Assembly (NCBI GenBank): GCA_004292955.1
Contig: RDXX01000012.1
Span: 16,422-80,421 of the forward strand
Source: Oscillatoriales cyanobacterium
Lineage (GTDB): Bacteria > Cyanobacteriota > Cyanobacteriia > Cyanobacteriales > Microcoleaceae
Direction: 5' to 3'
Length of the DNA: 64,000 nt
The first letter of the stretch is position 1, and the number at the start of each line of letters is the position of its first letter. Under the pieces are notes generated by a model. It made no database searches and was not told where the DNA came from. It was given only the letters and a program-made list of their open reading frames with translations. Position numbers and translations under genes: made by a program. Positions 1 through 9,568 of this stretch are shown here, one piece after another.

Positions 1-646
1 TAAAAACCTGCAAGCCATTCCAAGCATCGCTAAATTCAGGTGCAGAAAAATCAAATAGCAGTTGGCATTGAGGGTGGGCGGCGATAAAATCCCAGTTGGC
101 TTGACGCGGAGTCTCCCAATTGCTATTGCTGACGACAATCAGTGCCGAGTCTGCTAAAAAAGGTTTGGATAAAAGTAAAGCTAGTAAGTGCGATCGATAA
201 TCGTGAGCGGCATCATAAAACAATACACCAATGCGATCGGCAGATTGCATTTCCCGCAAATCCCAGAAAAATTCCTCAAAATTTTGATTGCAAAAGAAAA
301 CTTGTTCCGATATATTAAAGTTGGCTAGGTTTTCTCCTAAATTATCGCTGCTGTCGCCAAAAGTATCAAATTCCGAAAAGTCATCAACGACACAAGCGGT
401 TATTTGTGAATGATTTAGCAGCGTACCGATTAAGCTGCCGCCTTGAAAGCAGCCGATTTCGCAGTAGATTTCTTCGGGAGACATACATTCGACAGCAAAA
501 TTTAGCAACTGCATTGCATTGGCTGTCGTTGTGGTTTGCAGAGAGTTGATTATTTGCTGAAATTGACTGGATTTTGGTTCGGCTTGCGGTGTCCCCCAGT
601 TATTGTACAACTCGGATATGTGTTCGAGAAATGTTTGGTATTTCAT
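1..646 (-). CDS. class I SAM-dependent methyltransferase-like protein (3' end outside window)
   Basis: The frame is open from an ATG at 646 to the window edge (215 residues), so the C-terminus is missing. The motif EIGCFQGGSL (about residues 70-79) matches the glycine-rich SAM loop of the TylF/Methyltransf_24 type, and FYDAAHDY near residue 155 matches the acidic motif that follows. These families methylate small hydroxylated substrates or sugars; the substrate here is unknown. It lies on the same strand as the glycosyltransferase and the second methyltransferase upstream, which suggests glycan or natural-product modification, but about 310 bases of repeats separate it from the permease gene. 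Motif III looks atypical (VVSNSNWE), so a non-catalytic relative is possible. Confidence 0.7.
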   Translation of the reverse strand, partial: MKYQTFLEHISELYNNWGTPQAEPKSSQFQQIINSLQTTTTANAMQLLNFAVECMSPEEIYCEIGCFQGGSLIGTLLNHSQITACVVDDFSEFDTFGDSSDNLGENLANFNISEQVFFCNQNFEEFFWDLREMQSADRIGVLFYDAAHDYRSHLLALLLSKPFLADSALIVVSNSNWETPRQANWDFIAAHPQCQLLFDFSAPEFSDAWNGLQVF

Positions 647-669
647 CTTTTGCGTTTGCTTGTCAAACA

Positions 670-949
670 GTTCGTAGTCAGGACTTTAGTCCTCGGAAAA
701 GAAAGGACTTAAGTCCGAACGATCAAACCTTTTTAGACTAGAGTATTGAGAAAGGCAAGGACTAAAGTCCTCACTACGAACCTTTTTTAGGACTATAATT
801 ATAAGAGAAGAAAGGACTGAAGTCCTCACTACGAACCTTTTTTAGGACTATAATTATAAGAGAAGAAAGGACTGAAGTCCTCACTACGAACCTTTTTGTA
901 GGACTGGAGTTATAAGAAAAGAAAGGACTGAAGTCCTCACTACGAACCA
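670..949. repeat. palindromic repeat cluster with 55-bp tandem units
   Basis: This gap between two minus-strand genes is filled by a dispersed palindrome family whose core is GGACTAAAGTCC followed by TCACTACGAAC, with the inverted form GTTCGTAGT on the other side. An inverted pair lies at 670-719. From about 725 to 944 the right half is repeated four times as 55-56 bp units (the units at 779-833 and 834-888 are nearly identical). There are no spacers and no gene. Confidence 0.85.
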
Positions 950-959
950 ATCTTTCCTA

Positions 960-1844
960 TTACTGCTGGTTCCGCAGCCGGGGATTGACAAATTCGTTCA
1001 ATCCTTCTCCCACCAAAGACAGCCCAACAACCATTAAAGTCATTGCCAAACCGGGAAACAAAGCCGTCCACCAAATGCCCGTAGGTAGCGCATCTAAAGC
1101 TAAACGCAAATCGTGTCCCCATTCCGGAGTTTCTTCGGGAAGTCCCAAACCGAGAAATCCTAAGCCTCCTAATGTTAGAATTGCATCGGCGGCGTTGAGC
1201 GCGAACAGCACCGGTACGCTCTGAATTACGTTGAGAAACAGGTAGCGCGACAACACTGTCCAAGTGTCTGCACCCATGGCGCGGGCGGCTTCGACAAATA
1301 ATTCGGTTTTGACGCTGGCGGTGTGATTCCTGACGACGCGGTAGTATTGAGGGATGTAGGAAATGCTCAGGGCGATCGCAGCATTCAATACTCCTTTTCC
1401 CACGACAAATGCTAAAGTTAACGAAAGCAGCAATCCCGGCAACGTATAAATTGTATCCATTAAAAATAACAGCACGCGATCGAGCTTGCCACCCAAATAA
1501 CCGCTAACCAAACCCAGCGGCACGCCGATAAACAAACTCAACGCTGTGGCTAAAATCACCACTTGCCAAGCCGCCCGCGAAGCAAACAGCGTGCGCGAAA
1601 AAACATCGTAGCCGCTGCGGCTGGTACCGAACCAATAATTCGCCGACGGCGGTTCGTGAATCGGGTTAATCAAAGCATCGGTAGGATTTTGCAGCCATCC
1701 CCAACCTTGCATGACGGGAGATAAGGTTGCTACTATGATAAATAAGGCAGTTATTGCCAAACCCGCCCACATCATTTTCATTGACAGGCTTGACGGTGAG
1801 GCAATGTTGAGAAATCGCGGTAATTGAACTTTGTTTAGTGTCAT
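960..1844 (-). CDS. ABC transporter permease, OppC/DppC type
   Basis: This 294-residue integral membrane protein would form half of the membrane channel of a peptide/nickel-class ABC importer. A first membrane span lies near residues 26-45, and a periplasmic loop carries the OppC-type N-YWFGTSRSGYDVFSR pattern (about 69-84). Five further spans follow. The cytoplasmic EAA loop that contacts the ATPase is visible as VEAARAMGAD (about 184-193), and the C-terminal GLNEFVNPRLR ending is typical of DppC. The ATG at 1844 leaves 10 bases to the upstream glycosyltransferase gene, so the two are probably co-transcribed. No ATPase, OppB partner or binding protein is in the window, so the substrate cannot be told. 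Confidence 0.88.
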   Translation of the reverse strand: MTLNKVQLPRFLNIASPSSLSMKMMWAGLAITALFIIVATLSPVMQGWGWLQNPTDALINPIHEPPSANYWFGTSRSGYDVFSRTLFASRAAWQVVILATALSLFIGVPLGLVSGYLGGKLDRVLLFLMDTIYTLPGLLLSLTLAFVVGKGVLNAAIALSISYIPQYYRVVRNHTASVKTELFVEAARAMGADTWTVLSRYLFLNVIQSVPVLFALNAADAILTLGGLGFLGLGLPEETPEWGHDLRLALDALPTGIWWTALFPGLAMTLMVVGLSLVGEGLNEFVNPRLRNQQ

Positions 1845-1854
1845 GTTTAGCCGT

Positions 1855-3012
1855 TTACTGATTGAAGCTTTGTCGGATTTTTGCTAAATTTTCCTGGGCT
1901 GCTGTGCAGTTTTCATCGAAAGTCAGCGCTAGTTCAAATGCCGATACTGCATCCGACCAGCGCTTCAGGTTAATATAAGCTAGACCCAAACAGCAAGCCG
2001 GGTCGGTGGTGGTGAAACTTGGCTCGAAAGGCTCTCTTGTATAGTAGCTGTTATCTTTACCCAGTTTCAGGCAATTCTCAAAGTAAGCAACGGCACCTAA
2101 CGGAAATCCTAGATTAATTAATGTCATGCCAGCTATATAATTTAGGGGAGGATAGTTGGGACACCATTCTAGACCTCGCTGACACAGTAACACGGTTGTT
2201 TCGTAATCTCGATTTTGGAGCGATCGCCCTGCTAAAGTAAAAACTAAGGAGGGAATGAAACCAAATTCTTCTGGAGGGTTGCCGTCTATCAAATGCGGAA
2301 ACAATCTTTCTAATGCTTCCTCCCAGCAGTCTCGCGCTTTCTCGTCCTCGCCCGCTGAGCCGTACATCCCAGCTAGGGAGTACAATAGCATGAGACTAAG
2401 CCCTTCTTCTTGTCGGGCCAGCTCTAAGATGGGAATATTGCGGTTGACAACTTTGGCGGCGACTTGTTGGTGGCTGTTAGCGTGATGCAATACTCTGACA
2501 CTATCTAAACTGCTGACTGCACTGTCGCTAAAACTGCGGTTTTGATACTGGATTTGCTCGTGAAAACGACCGACATATCTAATTTCTGGGAGATTGCGAA
2601 ACAAGCGGATCATGTGTAGCGGAGTCATTCCCGCTTGATGCCTTACTTCTGTTCTAATTATTGAATAAGCCAGCGCTTCGGGCTGCGATTTGAGGGTTTC
2701 TCTAAAATCTACTGATGTGACAACTAACTCCTCATCTGCATCCAGCACTAAAATCCACTCACCCGTCACTAAAGATAAAGCATAATTCCGCGCCGTCGCA
2801 AAATCGTCGCACCACTCAAAATATCCCACTTTTGCTCCGTACTGAGTGGCAATTTCCGGCGTACCGTCCTGAGAACCCGTATCGACTACAATTATTTCAT
2901 CAACGTAGGGTTGAACGCTAGCCAAACAGCGCGCTAAATTCTCGCTTTCATTTTTGACGATCGCACAAAAAGATAAAAATGGTTTTTGTCCGAGTGCTGC
3001 CCTAATGCTCAT
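1855..3012 (-). CDS. family 2 glycosyltransferase with C-terminal TPR-like region
   Basis: The N-terminal 100 residues carry the GT-A fold signature: SFCAIVKNESENL, then VDEIIVVDTGSQDGT, and the metal/nucleotide-sugar motif LDADEEL. This is the SunS/WaaE-like GT2 group, which moves a sugar from a nucleotide-sugar donor. The C-terminal half (about 200-385) contains helical TPR-like units, e.g. CCLGLAYINLKRWSDAVSAF. It is 385 residues long with an ATG at 3012. It sits 32 bases after the methyltransferase gene and 10 before the permease gene, so an operon is likely. Acceptor unknown; cell-surface glycan or glycoprotein modification is an inference from the neighbours. Confidence 0.88.
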   Translation of the reverse strand: MSIRAALGQKPFLSFCAIVKNESENLARCLASVQPYVDEIIVVDTGSQDGTPEIATQYGAKVGYFEWCDDFATARNYALSLVTGEWILVLDADEELVVTSVDFRETLKSQPEALAYSIIRTEVRHQAGMTPLHMIRLFRNLPEIRYVGRFHEQIQYQNRSFSDSAVSSLDSVRVLHHANSHQQVAAKVVNRNIPILELARQEEGLSLMLLYSLAGMYGSAGEDEKARDCWEEALERLFPHLIDGNPPEEFGFIPSLVFTLAGRSLQNRDYETTVLLCQRGLEWCPNYPPLNYIAGMTLINLGFPLGAVAYFENCLKLGKDNSYYTREPFEPSFTTTDPACCLGLAYINLKRWSDAVSAFELALTFDENCTAAQENLAKIRQSFNQ

Positions 3013-3044
3013 TTTTTATCCTGATATCTTGCAACTCAAACAAG

Positions 3045-3644
3045 TTAGTTGTCGCTGGGAAGGTAGAGTGCGGCTAAAATGCTTGGTAGAGCAATAAGAT
3101 CTCTGCCAACACTGAACTCATCAATAAATGTTTCCGTAAAAACGTCGCCGTAAGGCAAGAGTAAATCCATTAGGCTTTCTGGAGTGTACTTGCGAACGTG
3201 CTCTGGTTCTTCATCAGGGCCGAGGCAATCGTTGGGTACGGCAAAAAAAGCTCTGCCGCCCGATCGCAACACCCTAACTATTTCTATCACGCACGCTCGA
3301 TCGTCGTCGATATGTTCCAAAACTTCTGTTGCTACTACAACATCAAAACTGCGATCGGGAAAAGGAATTTCGGGTAAAGTTGAGACTACCCCTGAGATCT
3401 GTTTGGGAAGTTGGGCGATCGCAGCTTCGGAAATATCTAACCCAGTTACTGAATTGCCAAACTCTAACAACTGAGAAGCCAGGACACCTGAACCGCATCC
3501 GAGTTCTAAAACTTCCAGCCCGTGTCCGACGGCCCAACAAACTCTGCCGAAGCAGCCGGGATATCGACGCCAAGTTCCGCGGCCTTCTTCTTGCCAAATC
3601 TTATTCCAGTAGTCTGGCTGGAGATTCAAGTTAGTTTCTGTCAT
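3045..3644 (-). CDS. class I SAM-dependent methyltransferase
   Basis: A 199-residue Methyltransf_11-type protein. The SAM-binding motif LEVLELGCGSGVLASQL lies near residues 43-59, the acidic motif at VTGLDISEAAI, and the post-II/III elements DRSFDVVVATEVLEHIDDD and VLRSGGRAFFAVPND follow in the expected order. It heads the minus-strand run with the glycosyltransferase and permease. Target not deducible. The upstream region 3645-4090 holds only palindromic repeats. Confidence 0.88.
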   Translation of the reverse strand: MTETNLNLQPDYWNKIWQEEGRGTWRRYPGCFGRVCWAVGHGLEVLELGCGSGVLASQLLEFGNSVTGLDISEAAIAQLPKQISGVVSTLPEIPFPDRSFDVVVATEVLEHIDDDRACVIEIVRVLRSGGRAFFAVPNDCLGPDEEPEHVRKYTPESLMDLLLPYGDVFTETFIDEFSVGRDLIALPSILAALYLPSDN

Positions 3645-3768
3645 GTGATTGGCAAAGTTCCCCGATCGTACTTTTTTGAACGCTCCGAACCCAGTGTCAT
3701 GAACCCGGTTTCTGGTAGGACGAGCGTCAGTCTAATTTTATCAAATATCATCGCAGGCGATCGACCAG

Positions 3769-4055
3769 GTTCGTAGTGAGGACTTTAGTCCTTCGGGTTC
3801 GTAGTGAGGACTTTAGTCCTTCTTTTCCTGGTTCGCAGTCAGGAATGCAAGTCCTTCTTTTTCGCGGACTGAAGTCCTGACTACGAACTAAGGATCGCGA
3901 ATTAAATAATTTACACATATTTGTGGGACGGGCTCCCCCGCCCATCCCACAAGAACAGTAAAAATTGTAAGTTATTTAATTCTCATTCCTAATCGGGTTC
4001 GCAGTCAGGAATGCAAGTCCTTCCGAAAGCGCGGACAGAAGTCCTGACTACGAAC
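3769..4055. repeat. cluster of dispersed palindromic repeats
   Basis: Several copies of the same GTTCGTAGT...GGACT palindrome family occur here: direct copies at 3769-3793 and 3799-3824, and inverted pairs at 3829-3888 and 3997-4055. A separate hairpin family lies at 3921-3952 (TTGTGGGACGGGC paired with GCCCATCCCACAA). No coding potential is evident. Confidence 0.85.
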
Positions 4056-4090
4056 TAATCCGATCGCAGTCATCCTCTGCCGACACGAGC

Positions 4091-5458
4091 TTACAAATTG
4101 CTGGCAATTAACTCGCGGTACTGGCTTTTCGGCTTAACTCCCTTGAGTTCAGTCATCAAAGCTTTGTCTTTGAAATACTGAATCGTCGGCGTACCAATCA
4201 CGCCAGCATTTTCAGCAATTTCGGGATCTTCTTCGATGTCAATTTCCACGTAGTGAATTTTGCCCTCGAACTCATCTATTACTTTGCTCAAAATCGGTTT
4301 GAGACTGTGGCAAGGGCCACAACTCGGAGCCGAGTATTTAACTACAATCAGTCGATCGCTCTCGTGGAACAACTTCCGCAAAGCAAAACCTCCTTCGTGG
4401 CGAGTGTCGTTGATATCAAAGTTCTCGCTGGTTTTGCGTACTTTTGGAGCGGGCGGCGCTGCTGCTTGCTGCGATTCCTTGGTTTGATGGAATTCCTGAG
4501 TCAAGCCGTTCGATGACAGCCACCTTTCGGCTAGCATCGCCCCCATACAGCCGCTACCGGCAGCAGTGATGGCTTGACGAAACTCGTGGTCTTGCACGTC
4601 GCCGACAGCATACACTCCATCGACGCTGGTTTCTACCGAACCGTGTTTCGTGGCGATATAGCTTAGTTCGTCGAGTTCTAGCTGACCTTGGAAAAGCTGA
4701 GTGTTGGGAGTGTGACCGATCGCGTAAAACAAACCCTTCACCAGCAAATCGCTCTCGGCGTCGGTCTCAATATTTCTAATTCTCAACCCATCCATCTTGC
4801 TCCCCGGCACTCCCAAAACATCCACAGCTTCGGTGTTCCAGTGCACGGTGATTTTAGGATTGCTCAGCACTCGGTCTTGCATGGCTTTGCTAGCGCGCAT
4901 CTGACCGCGCCGCACCAACATATGGACGTGAGAGCCGTATTTTGTCAGATAAATAGATTCTTCTGCTGCGGTATCGCCCGCACCGATGACAGCTAAATCT
5001 ACTCCTTTAAAAATTGGGGTGGCGCCGTCGCAAATCGCACAGGCAGAAATGCCGTGACTCCAAAATACGTGCTCGCTAGGCAAACCCAATCTTTTCGCCG
5101 TCGCGCCTGTAGCAATTACTATCGTGTGGGTTTTGATTTCTCGATCGTCCGATCGCACTGTAAACGGCCGCTGGGTTAAATCAACGTAAGTTACATCTTC
5201 TGTGTATAACTCCGCACCCCAGCGCACTGCTTGAGCTTTCATCCGATCCATCAGTTGCGGCCCGGTGATGCCTTCGGGAAAGCCGGGGAAGTTTTCGACT
5301 TCTGTGGTGGTCATCAGTTGACCGCCGGGAATTCCTCCGGTTTGGTAGCCTTCAAAAACGACTGGCTTCAGGTTGGCTCTCCCGGCGTAGATGGCTGCTG
5401 TGTAACCTGCGGGGCCAGAGCCAATAATTACTAGGTTTTCTACGGCTTGTTCAGTCAT
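4091..5458 (-). CDS. trxB: NADPH thioredoxin reductase C (TrxB-thioredoxin fusion, NTRC type)
   Basis: A 455-residue two-domain enzyme passing electrons from NADPH through FAD to its own thioredoxin domain; in cyanobacteria and plastids NTRC reduces 2-Cys peroxiredoxins and other stroma-type targets. Residues 1-310 are the reductase: FAD motif [10 protein letters not shown] (13-22), redox pair CAIC (140-143), NADPH motif GAGDTAAEE (159-167) and a second FAD motif YAVGDVQD. A Pro/Ala/Lys linker near 330-350 leads to the thioredoxin domain with CGPC (380-383) and the cis-Pro motif GTPT. Length and order match NTRC rather than a free TrxB (about 320 residues). ATG at 5458; the ribosome site is weak. 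Monocistronic by context. Confidence 0.95.
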   Translation of the reverse strand: MTEQAVENLVIIGSGPAGYTAAIYAGRANLKPVVFEGYQTGGIPGGQLMTTTEVENFPGFPEGITGPQLMDRMKAQAVRWGAELYTEDVTYVDLTQRPFTVRSDDREIKTHTIVIATGATAKRLGLPSEHVFWSHGISACAICDGATPIFKGVDLAVIGAGDTAAEESIYLTKYGSHVHMLVRRGQMRASKAMQDRVLSNPKITVHWNTEAVDVLGVPGSKMDGLRIRNIETDAESDLLVKGLFYAIGHTPNTQLFQGQLELDELSYIATKHGSVETSVDGVYAVGDVQDHEFRQAITAAGSGCMGAMLAERWLSSNGLTQEFHQTKESQQAAAPPAPKVRKTSENFDINDTRHEGGFALRKLFHESDRLIVVKYSAPSCGPCHSLKPILSKVIDEFEGKIHYVEIDIEEDPEIAENAGVIGTPTIQYFKDKALMTELKGVKPKSQYRELIASNL

Positions 5459-5974
5459 AGCTGCTTACTTGAACTCATAACGACTTCGTTTAATCTCAAT
5501 TATAACAGAGATGGAGAAAGTTAGATCGAGCTTATTTCTATTGTTGAGCGGTTGAGGGCGATCGGGACAGCAGAAGCAATTTTGATAAGTAAAAACAATA
5601 GAAAAAGTAATTTTGTTTTAAATGTTCAATCAATCTCCAAAAATCCCCAAAATTACCACCCTTCACTATTGATTCCATTCTCATTTACTTGACGAATTTG
5701 CGCCGTTTGAGCTATTATAGGATTCTGATACTCAAGGGGTGCTATAACTATTTTTGCTTTTATCGCCTGAAACTCTTTAAAATCGTTAAATAAACGAACT
5801 CTGCCAATATTAAAAATACAAGTTTTTGTGCAAAACAGGCATTTTATAGGTTAATAATTGTAACGGAAATTTTGGCAAATTTGACAAAATACCCTATCTA
5901 TGATATGCAAGGTGGGTCGGAGCAATGGAATTGAGATTTTTAACCGCAGATGTACGCGGATTAACGCAGATAAA
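5459..5974. other. intergenic region, no gene seen
   Basis: About 515 bases between divergently oriented genes. It is AT-rich, with no frame that looks coding. Its right end (about 5940-5972) carries the dispersed AACCGCAGAT...ACGCAGAT repeat that also occurs at 44250-44292. Promoters for both flanking genes must lie here but I cannot place them. Confidence 0.6.
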
Positions 5975-6982
5975 ATGGATCGAACAAAGATATTGTTTGT
6001 GTGCAGCCAGAATAAGTGGCGGAGTTTAACGGCCGAGAAGATCTGCGAGAAAATTAGCGGGTACAGCGCGCGATCGGCTGGAACCGAAAAAGGTGCGAGA
6101 ATTAAAGTAACTGAAGGTTTGCTCGGTTGGGCGGATTTGATATTTGTGATGGAAAAGAAGCATGGGGATCGACTTCGCAGCAAATTTCCCGACAGTATTA
6201 AGGACAAGGAAGTTATTTGCCTGCAAATCCCGGATAATTACAGATATATGGAACCGGAGTTGGTGGAGCTTTTGCAGGCGAAACTCAGCCCCTATATAGA
6301 AATCCCAGATGACAAGATAAATTTTATGGAGCGAGTTTTGGAACCGGAGGTGATGGATTCCTTGGAAGAGGCGATCGAATACGATTCGATGGACTTCACT
6401 GAGGTTAATGCTGCGTTTGCCAAGAGTGCGGCTGCTTTGGGGCCGGTTTTTGGAAACGTTTTGGACGCGGGTACGGGTACGGCGCGAATTCCAATCGCCC
6501 TCACTCAACTGCGGCCGGAATGGAAATTGACCTGTATTGACTTGTCGGCAAATATGCTGAAAGTTGGAGCGCAGAATGTGGAAAAGGCTCGAGTGCGATC
6601 GCAAATTAATCTCGAATTAATTGATGCTAAAGCCATGCCTTATCCCGACAATAGTTTTGACATGGTGATTTCCAACAGCATTATCCACCATTTGCCCGAT
6701 CCGCTGCCGTTTTTACGCGAAGTCCGGCGGGTTTTGAAGCCGAACGGAGCAATATTTTTGCGGGATTTACTCCGGCCCGAAACACGGGAAATTAGGGATA
6801 ATTTAGTCGAGCTCTATGCGGCAGATTGCAACTCGCATCAGAAACAACTGTTCAGCGATTCGCTACAAGCGGCTTTTACCCTGGATGAGATTGAGACAAT
6901 GGTGGAAAGTGCCCGATTGGAGGGATTGAGGATTTATGAATCTTCGGACAGGCACTGGACGGCCGAGCGGGTTTGGATGTAA
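5975..6982 (+). CDS. LMW phosphatase-like domain fused to SAM methyltransferase
   Basis: Two domains lie in one frame (336 residues from the ATG at 5975). Residues 1-105 resemble the short low-molecular-weight protein-tyrosine-phosphatase-like family: KILFVCSQNKWRSLTAE gives the CX5R loop, and DLIFVMEKKH resembles the following conserved segment. From about residue 116 a methyltransferase begins (MERVLEPEVMD...), with SAM motif VLDAGTGTARI, acidic motif LTCIDLSANML and post-motifs NSFDMVISNSIIHHL and VLKPNGAIFLRD. The frame can be extended upstream to 5900, but that part is a dispersed intergenic repeat, so the later ATG is preferred; it has no clear ribosome site. Whether the phosphatase half is active is unknown. 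Confidence 0.8.
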   Translation: MDRTKILFVCSQNKWRSLTAEKICEKISGYSARSAGTEKGARIKVTEGLLGWADLIFVMEKKHGDRLRSKFPDSIKDKEVICLQIPDNYRYMEPELVELLQAKLSPYIEIPDDKINFMERVLEPEVMDSLEEAIEYDSMDFTEVNAAFAKSAAALGPVFGNVLDAGTGTARIPIALTQLRPEWKLTCIDLSANMLKVGAQNVEKARVRSQINLELIDAKAMPYPDNSFDMVISNSIIHHLPDPLPFLREVRRVLKPNGAIFLRDLLRPETREIRDNLVELYAADCNSHQKQLFSDSLQAAFTLDEIETMVESARLEGLRIYESSDRHWTAERVWM

Positions 6983-7052
6983 AGTGTGGATTGTGCGATC
7001 GAACTAAATTTTTCCTAGTCGCTCCAGAATTATCTCATATCCCATCAAAGTT

Positions 7053-7218
7053 GTTCGTAGTGAGGGCTAAAGTCCTCAAATTTTGATGAGGACTAAAGTC
7101 CTGACTACGAATCAATTTTTGCCGCTTATCTACTTAATCAACTTTTGAAATTTTGATGAGGACTAAAGTCCTGACTACGAACCAATTTTTGCCGCTTATC
7201 TACTTAATCTAACTTTAC
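7053..7218. repeat. palindromic repeats with a 70-bp tandem duplication
   Basis: One inverted pair of the GTTCGTAGT/GGACTAAAGTCC family occupies 7053-7111. The segment starting TTTTGATGAGGAC at 7081 is repeated at 7151 (period 70). The second copy runs into the last codons of the GGDEF gene, so the duplication apparently arose from, or copied, the gene's 3' end. Confidence 0.8.
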
Positions 7219-8340
7219 AGTATCGAATATGACCCGATCGCGCCCTGCGTCTTTTGCCTGATAAAGCGAACGATCGGCTGCTGCAATCAAATCTTTTTTT
7301 GAGATTGTCGGTACAGGAACCGTACTCGCTACTCCCAAACTTAGTGTAACACAAGGGGATACTGGCGAGTTAATATTTTCAATTGCCATTTTTTTCACCG
7401 AGACTCTAATATGTTCTGCAATCGAGACAGCAATCTTTGGTGAAGTTCGAGGCAAAATTACCGCAAATTCTTCACCTCCGTAACGAGCCACCAGCATTTC
7501 CTCCCAAACTTCGCCTGCCGAGTCATTTACCGCCTCAACAATTTTTTGTGCTACCTGCTGCAAACAAGCATCTCCCGCCTGATGTCCGTAACTATCGTTG
7601 TATTTCTTAAAAAAGTCAATATCACATAAAATCAAAGATATTTCTGCTGCTTCTTGTCCCAATCTCTGCCATGTTTTATCTAAATATTCGTTAAAACAGC
7701 GGCGGTTTGCTACCAAAGTTAAACCATCGGAGTTAGCAAGGCGATACAATTCGGAATTAGCTGTTTTTAATTGAGAATTAGCTGCTTCTAGTTCAGATTG
7801 TATTACCGATAAATTGTAATAAAGCTCGCTAATATACCAAGTAGCTTGTTGGTGAATTTGAGCTAAAGCTACCAATACTTGATGCACGTCTAACAGTCGG
7901 TAAACTTGAGGTGCTAACTGCACAACAATCGGCTCGTAAAGTAGTTCCGGCGGCCGCTGCACGGCTCGCTGAGCAGCCATGACAATTAAGGCTACTTCTG
8001 GTAAAATCAAAGTATCGGTTTGAGCTATTTGATACAAAGCCAGAATTGGTCTGCAAGCAAATATATCTACTCCGTATGGGCGACTCATCCTTTCCATAAA
8101 TCGCCTGCGCGATATCATTCCTAAAAAATCTCCATTTACCGTCAAGATAACTCCCGGAAGCAGGGGGTGAGATTGAAACAACCGAGCTACGTCTTTGGCT
8201 AGGGATGAAGCTTCAATTTGAAAATTAAAGACAGCCAGATCCTTAAGAGTAGACTCTAAAGTTAAATTTTCAGGTGGTTTTTCAGGGAAGTTAGATGGCG
8301 CGATAAATTCCACAGACACAGCGCATATCCGAATGAACAA
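7204..8340 (-). CDS. diguanylate cyclase (GGDEF) with N-terminal CBS-like sensor region
   Basis: The protein has up to 378 residues. The C-terminal 170 residues form a GGDEF domain that should make cyclic di-GMP from two GTP: signature ARYGGEEFAVILP, substrate-site motifs NRRCF and ILCDIDFFKKYNDSYGH, and the C-terminal DRSLYQAKDAGRDRV. The usual inhibitory RxxD site before the signature is absent (EEML in that place). The N-terminal 150 residues contain a PGVILTVNGDFLGMISRRRF pattern typical of the CBS-like regions in front of cyanobacterial GGDEF proteins. A short coiled coil (QSELEAANSQLKTANSEL) links the two. The start is uncertain: TTG at 8340, or GTG at 8319 or 8313; no ATG is near. No membrane span, so probably cytoplasmic. 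Confidence 0.9.
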   Translation of the reverse strand: MFIRICAVSVEFIAPSNFPEKPPENLTLESTLKDLAVFNFQIEASSLAKDVARLFQSHPLLPGVILTVNGDFLGMISRRRFMERMSRPYGVDIFACRPILALYQIAQTDTLILPEVALIVMAAQRAVQRPPELLYEPIVVQLAPQVYRLLDVHQVLVALAQIHQQATWYISELYYNLSVIQSELEAANSQLKTANSELYRLANSDGLTLVANRRCFNEYLDKTWQRLGQEAAEISLILCDIDFFKKYNDSYGHQAGDACLQQVAQKIVEAVNDSAGEVWEEMLVARYGGEEFAVILPRTSPKIAVSIAEHIRVSVKKMAIENINSPVSPCVTLSLGVASTVPVPTISKKDLIAAADRSLYQAKDAGRDRVIFDTVKLD

Positions 8341-8959
8341 TACAGCAGCAACAAATCTAGTGTCAGCTCTTGAATTATCTTAACATTTATTTATTAGCAT
8401 TGGCTGTATTCTTGACTACAGTGTTTGTTTGAGGAGGGGCTGATTCGTTAGCTTCGGCAGTGTGGATTGCATTGGTTCATCCTCGCTTAATAATAGACTT
8501 ATAGTATTCTTGATTTTTTTCTTGTTGGCTTGTTGTCGCGCAAGAAAAGGTTTCTGCGCCCGCCCTTAACTCATGTATGGCGCAGACTAACTCAACAAAA
8601 TCAGTTTTTAAGCCGAGACGAACTCGTAACTAAGTTGTGCGTAAAAAACGCGGTTTCTTTGCCATTCCTCAAATCAAAACCTAAAGCCGCGAAGGGTGGT
8701 GAGAAACCCAGCAATTTCACAATTACCAGAAAGAATTGGTTGAAAGCCGGAACGTTTTTCGGGAGAAATTAAAATCAGACTATTCATTACTCCAATCCTC
8801 GGACTTAAGGGTAGAGATCACTCTCAAACTCTCAACTGTCAACTCTCAACTGTCAACTCTCAAACTGTCAACTGTCAACTGTCAACTCTCAAACTGTCAA
8901 CTGTCAACTGTCAACTGTCAACTCTCAAACTGTCAACTGTCAACTGTCAACTGTTGAAC
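8341..8959. other. intergenic region with heptanucleotide array
   Basis: A non-coding gap between minus-strand genes. 8823-8955 is a short tandem array built on the heptamer TCAACTG with TCAACTC variants, the STRR type known from filamentous cyanobacteria. The 80-codon frame at 8530-8772 has no recognisable protein features and seems to lie over degenerate repeat DNA. Confidence 0.8.
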
Positions 8960-9454
8960 TCACCAACCCCAAGTTCCGATTCCTCCCTTAAAAGGGCCGA
9001 CAATATCTTTGGTAATCCAACCTCCGTAAAAATCTCCTGGTTGAGATTCCACTAATTCCCCGTCCACATAACAAGCATCCATCTGGCTCGGATAAACAGC
9101 CACGTAATCTTTAATAGCTGCAAAAACCTGATTGGGATGAGGATAAAACCAAGCAGCATTTACAACTTCCTTCGACCCTACCGTCACAGTGTAATAACCC
9201 GCTTGTCCCTTCCACTCGCACCAAGATCCCCGTGAAGTTTTATGCAAATATTCCATTTGGATGTCCTCGGGAGAGATATAGTAGGCTGGAGGGTGACTTG
9301 TCTCCAATACCCGAAACGGGCGGCGCGTATCGGCGATCGTCATTCCGTTAAAAATAATCTGTACGTGTTTGGTCGATTCCTCAAGACGAGGGGGGCGCGG
9401 GTAATCCCAAACCGACTCTTGACCGGGGCCTGGCTCTATGCGATCGAGGTTCAC
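8960..9454 (-). CDS. DUF427 family protein
   Basis: A 164-residue protein with the DUF427 fold: VWDYPRPPRLE at the start, then the beta-rich core with YYISPEDIQMEYL, SWCEWKGQAGYY and WFYPHP. The function of this family is unknown. I chose the GTG at 9454 because a good ribosome site (AGGGGAGA) stands 8 bases in front of it; a longer frame reaches 9490 through a TTG but would overlap that site. The C-terminus (GGWITKDIVGPFKGG) is complete. It is divergent from the lysozyme gene. Confidence 0.88.
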   Translation of the reverse strand: MNLDRIEPGPGQESVWDYPRPPRLEESTKHVQIIFNGMTIADTRRPFRVLETSHPPAYYISPEDIQMEYLHKTSRGSWCEWKGQAGYYTVTVGSKEVVNAAWFYPHPNQVFAAIKDYVAVYPSQMDACYVDGELVESQPGDFYGGWITKDIVGPFKGGIGTWGW

Positions 9455-9568
9455 TTGTACAATCTCCCCTACAAAAAAAACAATTAGCAACTTAGCATTA
9501 CAATTTAATGTAGCCTTAATCTAGTCGCTTCTTCAGACTTGCGCCAGCTTTCTTAAACTCTCCATTAT

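Noticed and set aside
725..949. CRISPR array
   Set aside because: The 55-bp units include their full sequence as repeat and have no unique spacers.
3748..3945. 65-codon gene on the minus strand
   Set aside because: It is made entirely of dispersed palindromic repeats.
8530..8772. 80-codon gene on the plus strand
   Set aside because: No recognisable features, no ribosome site; the DNA looks like degenerate repeats.
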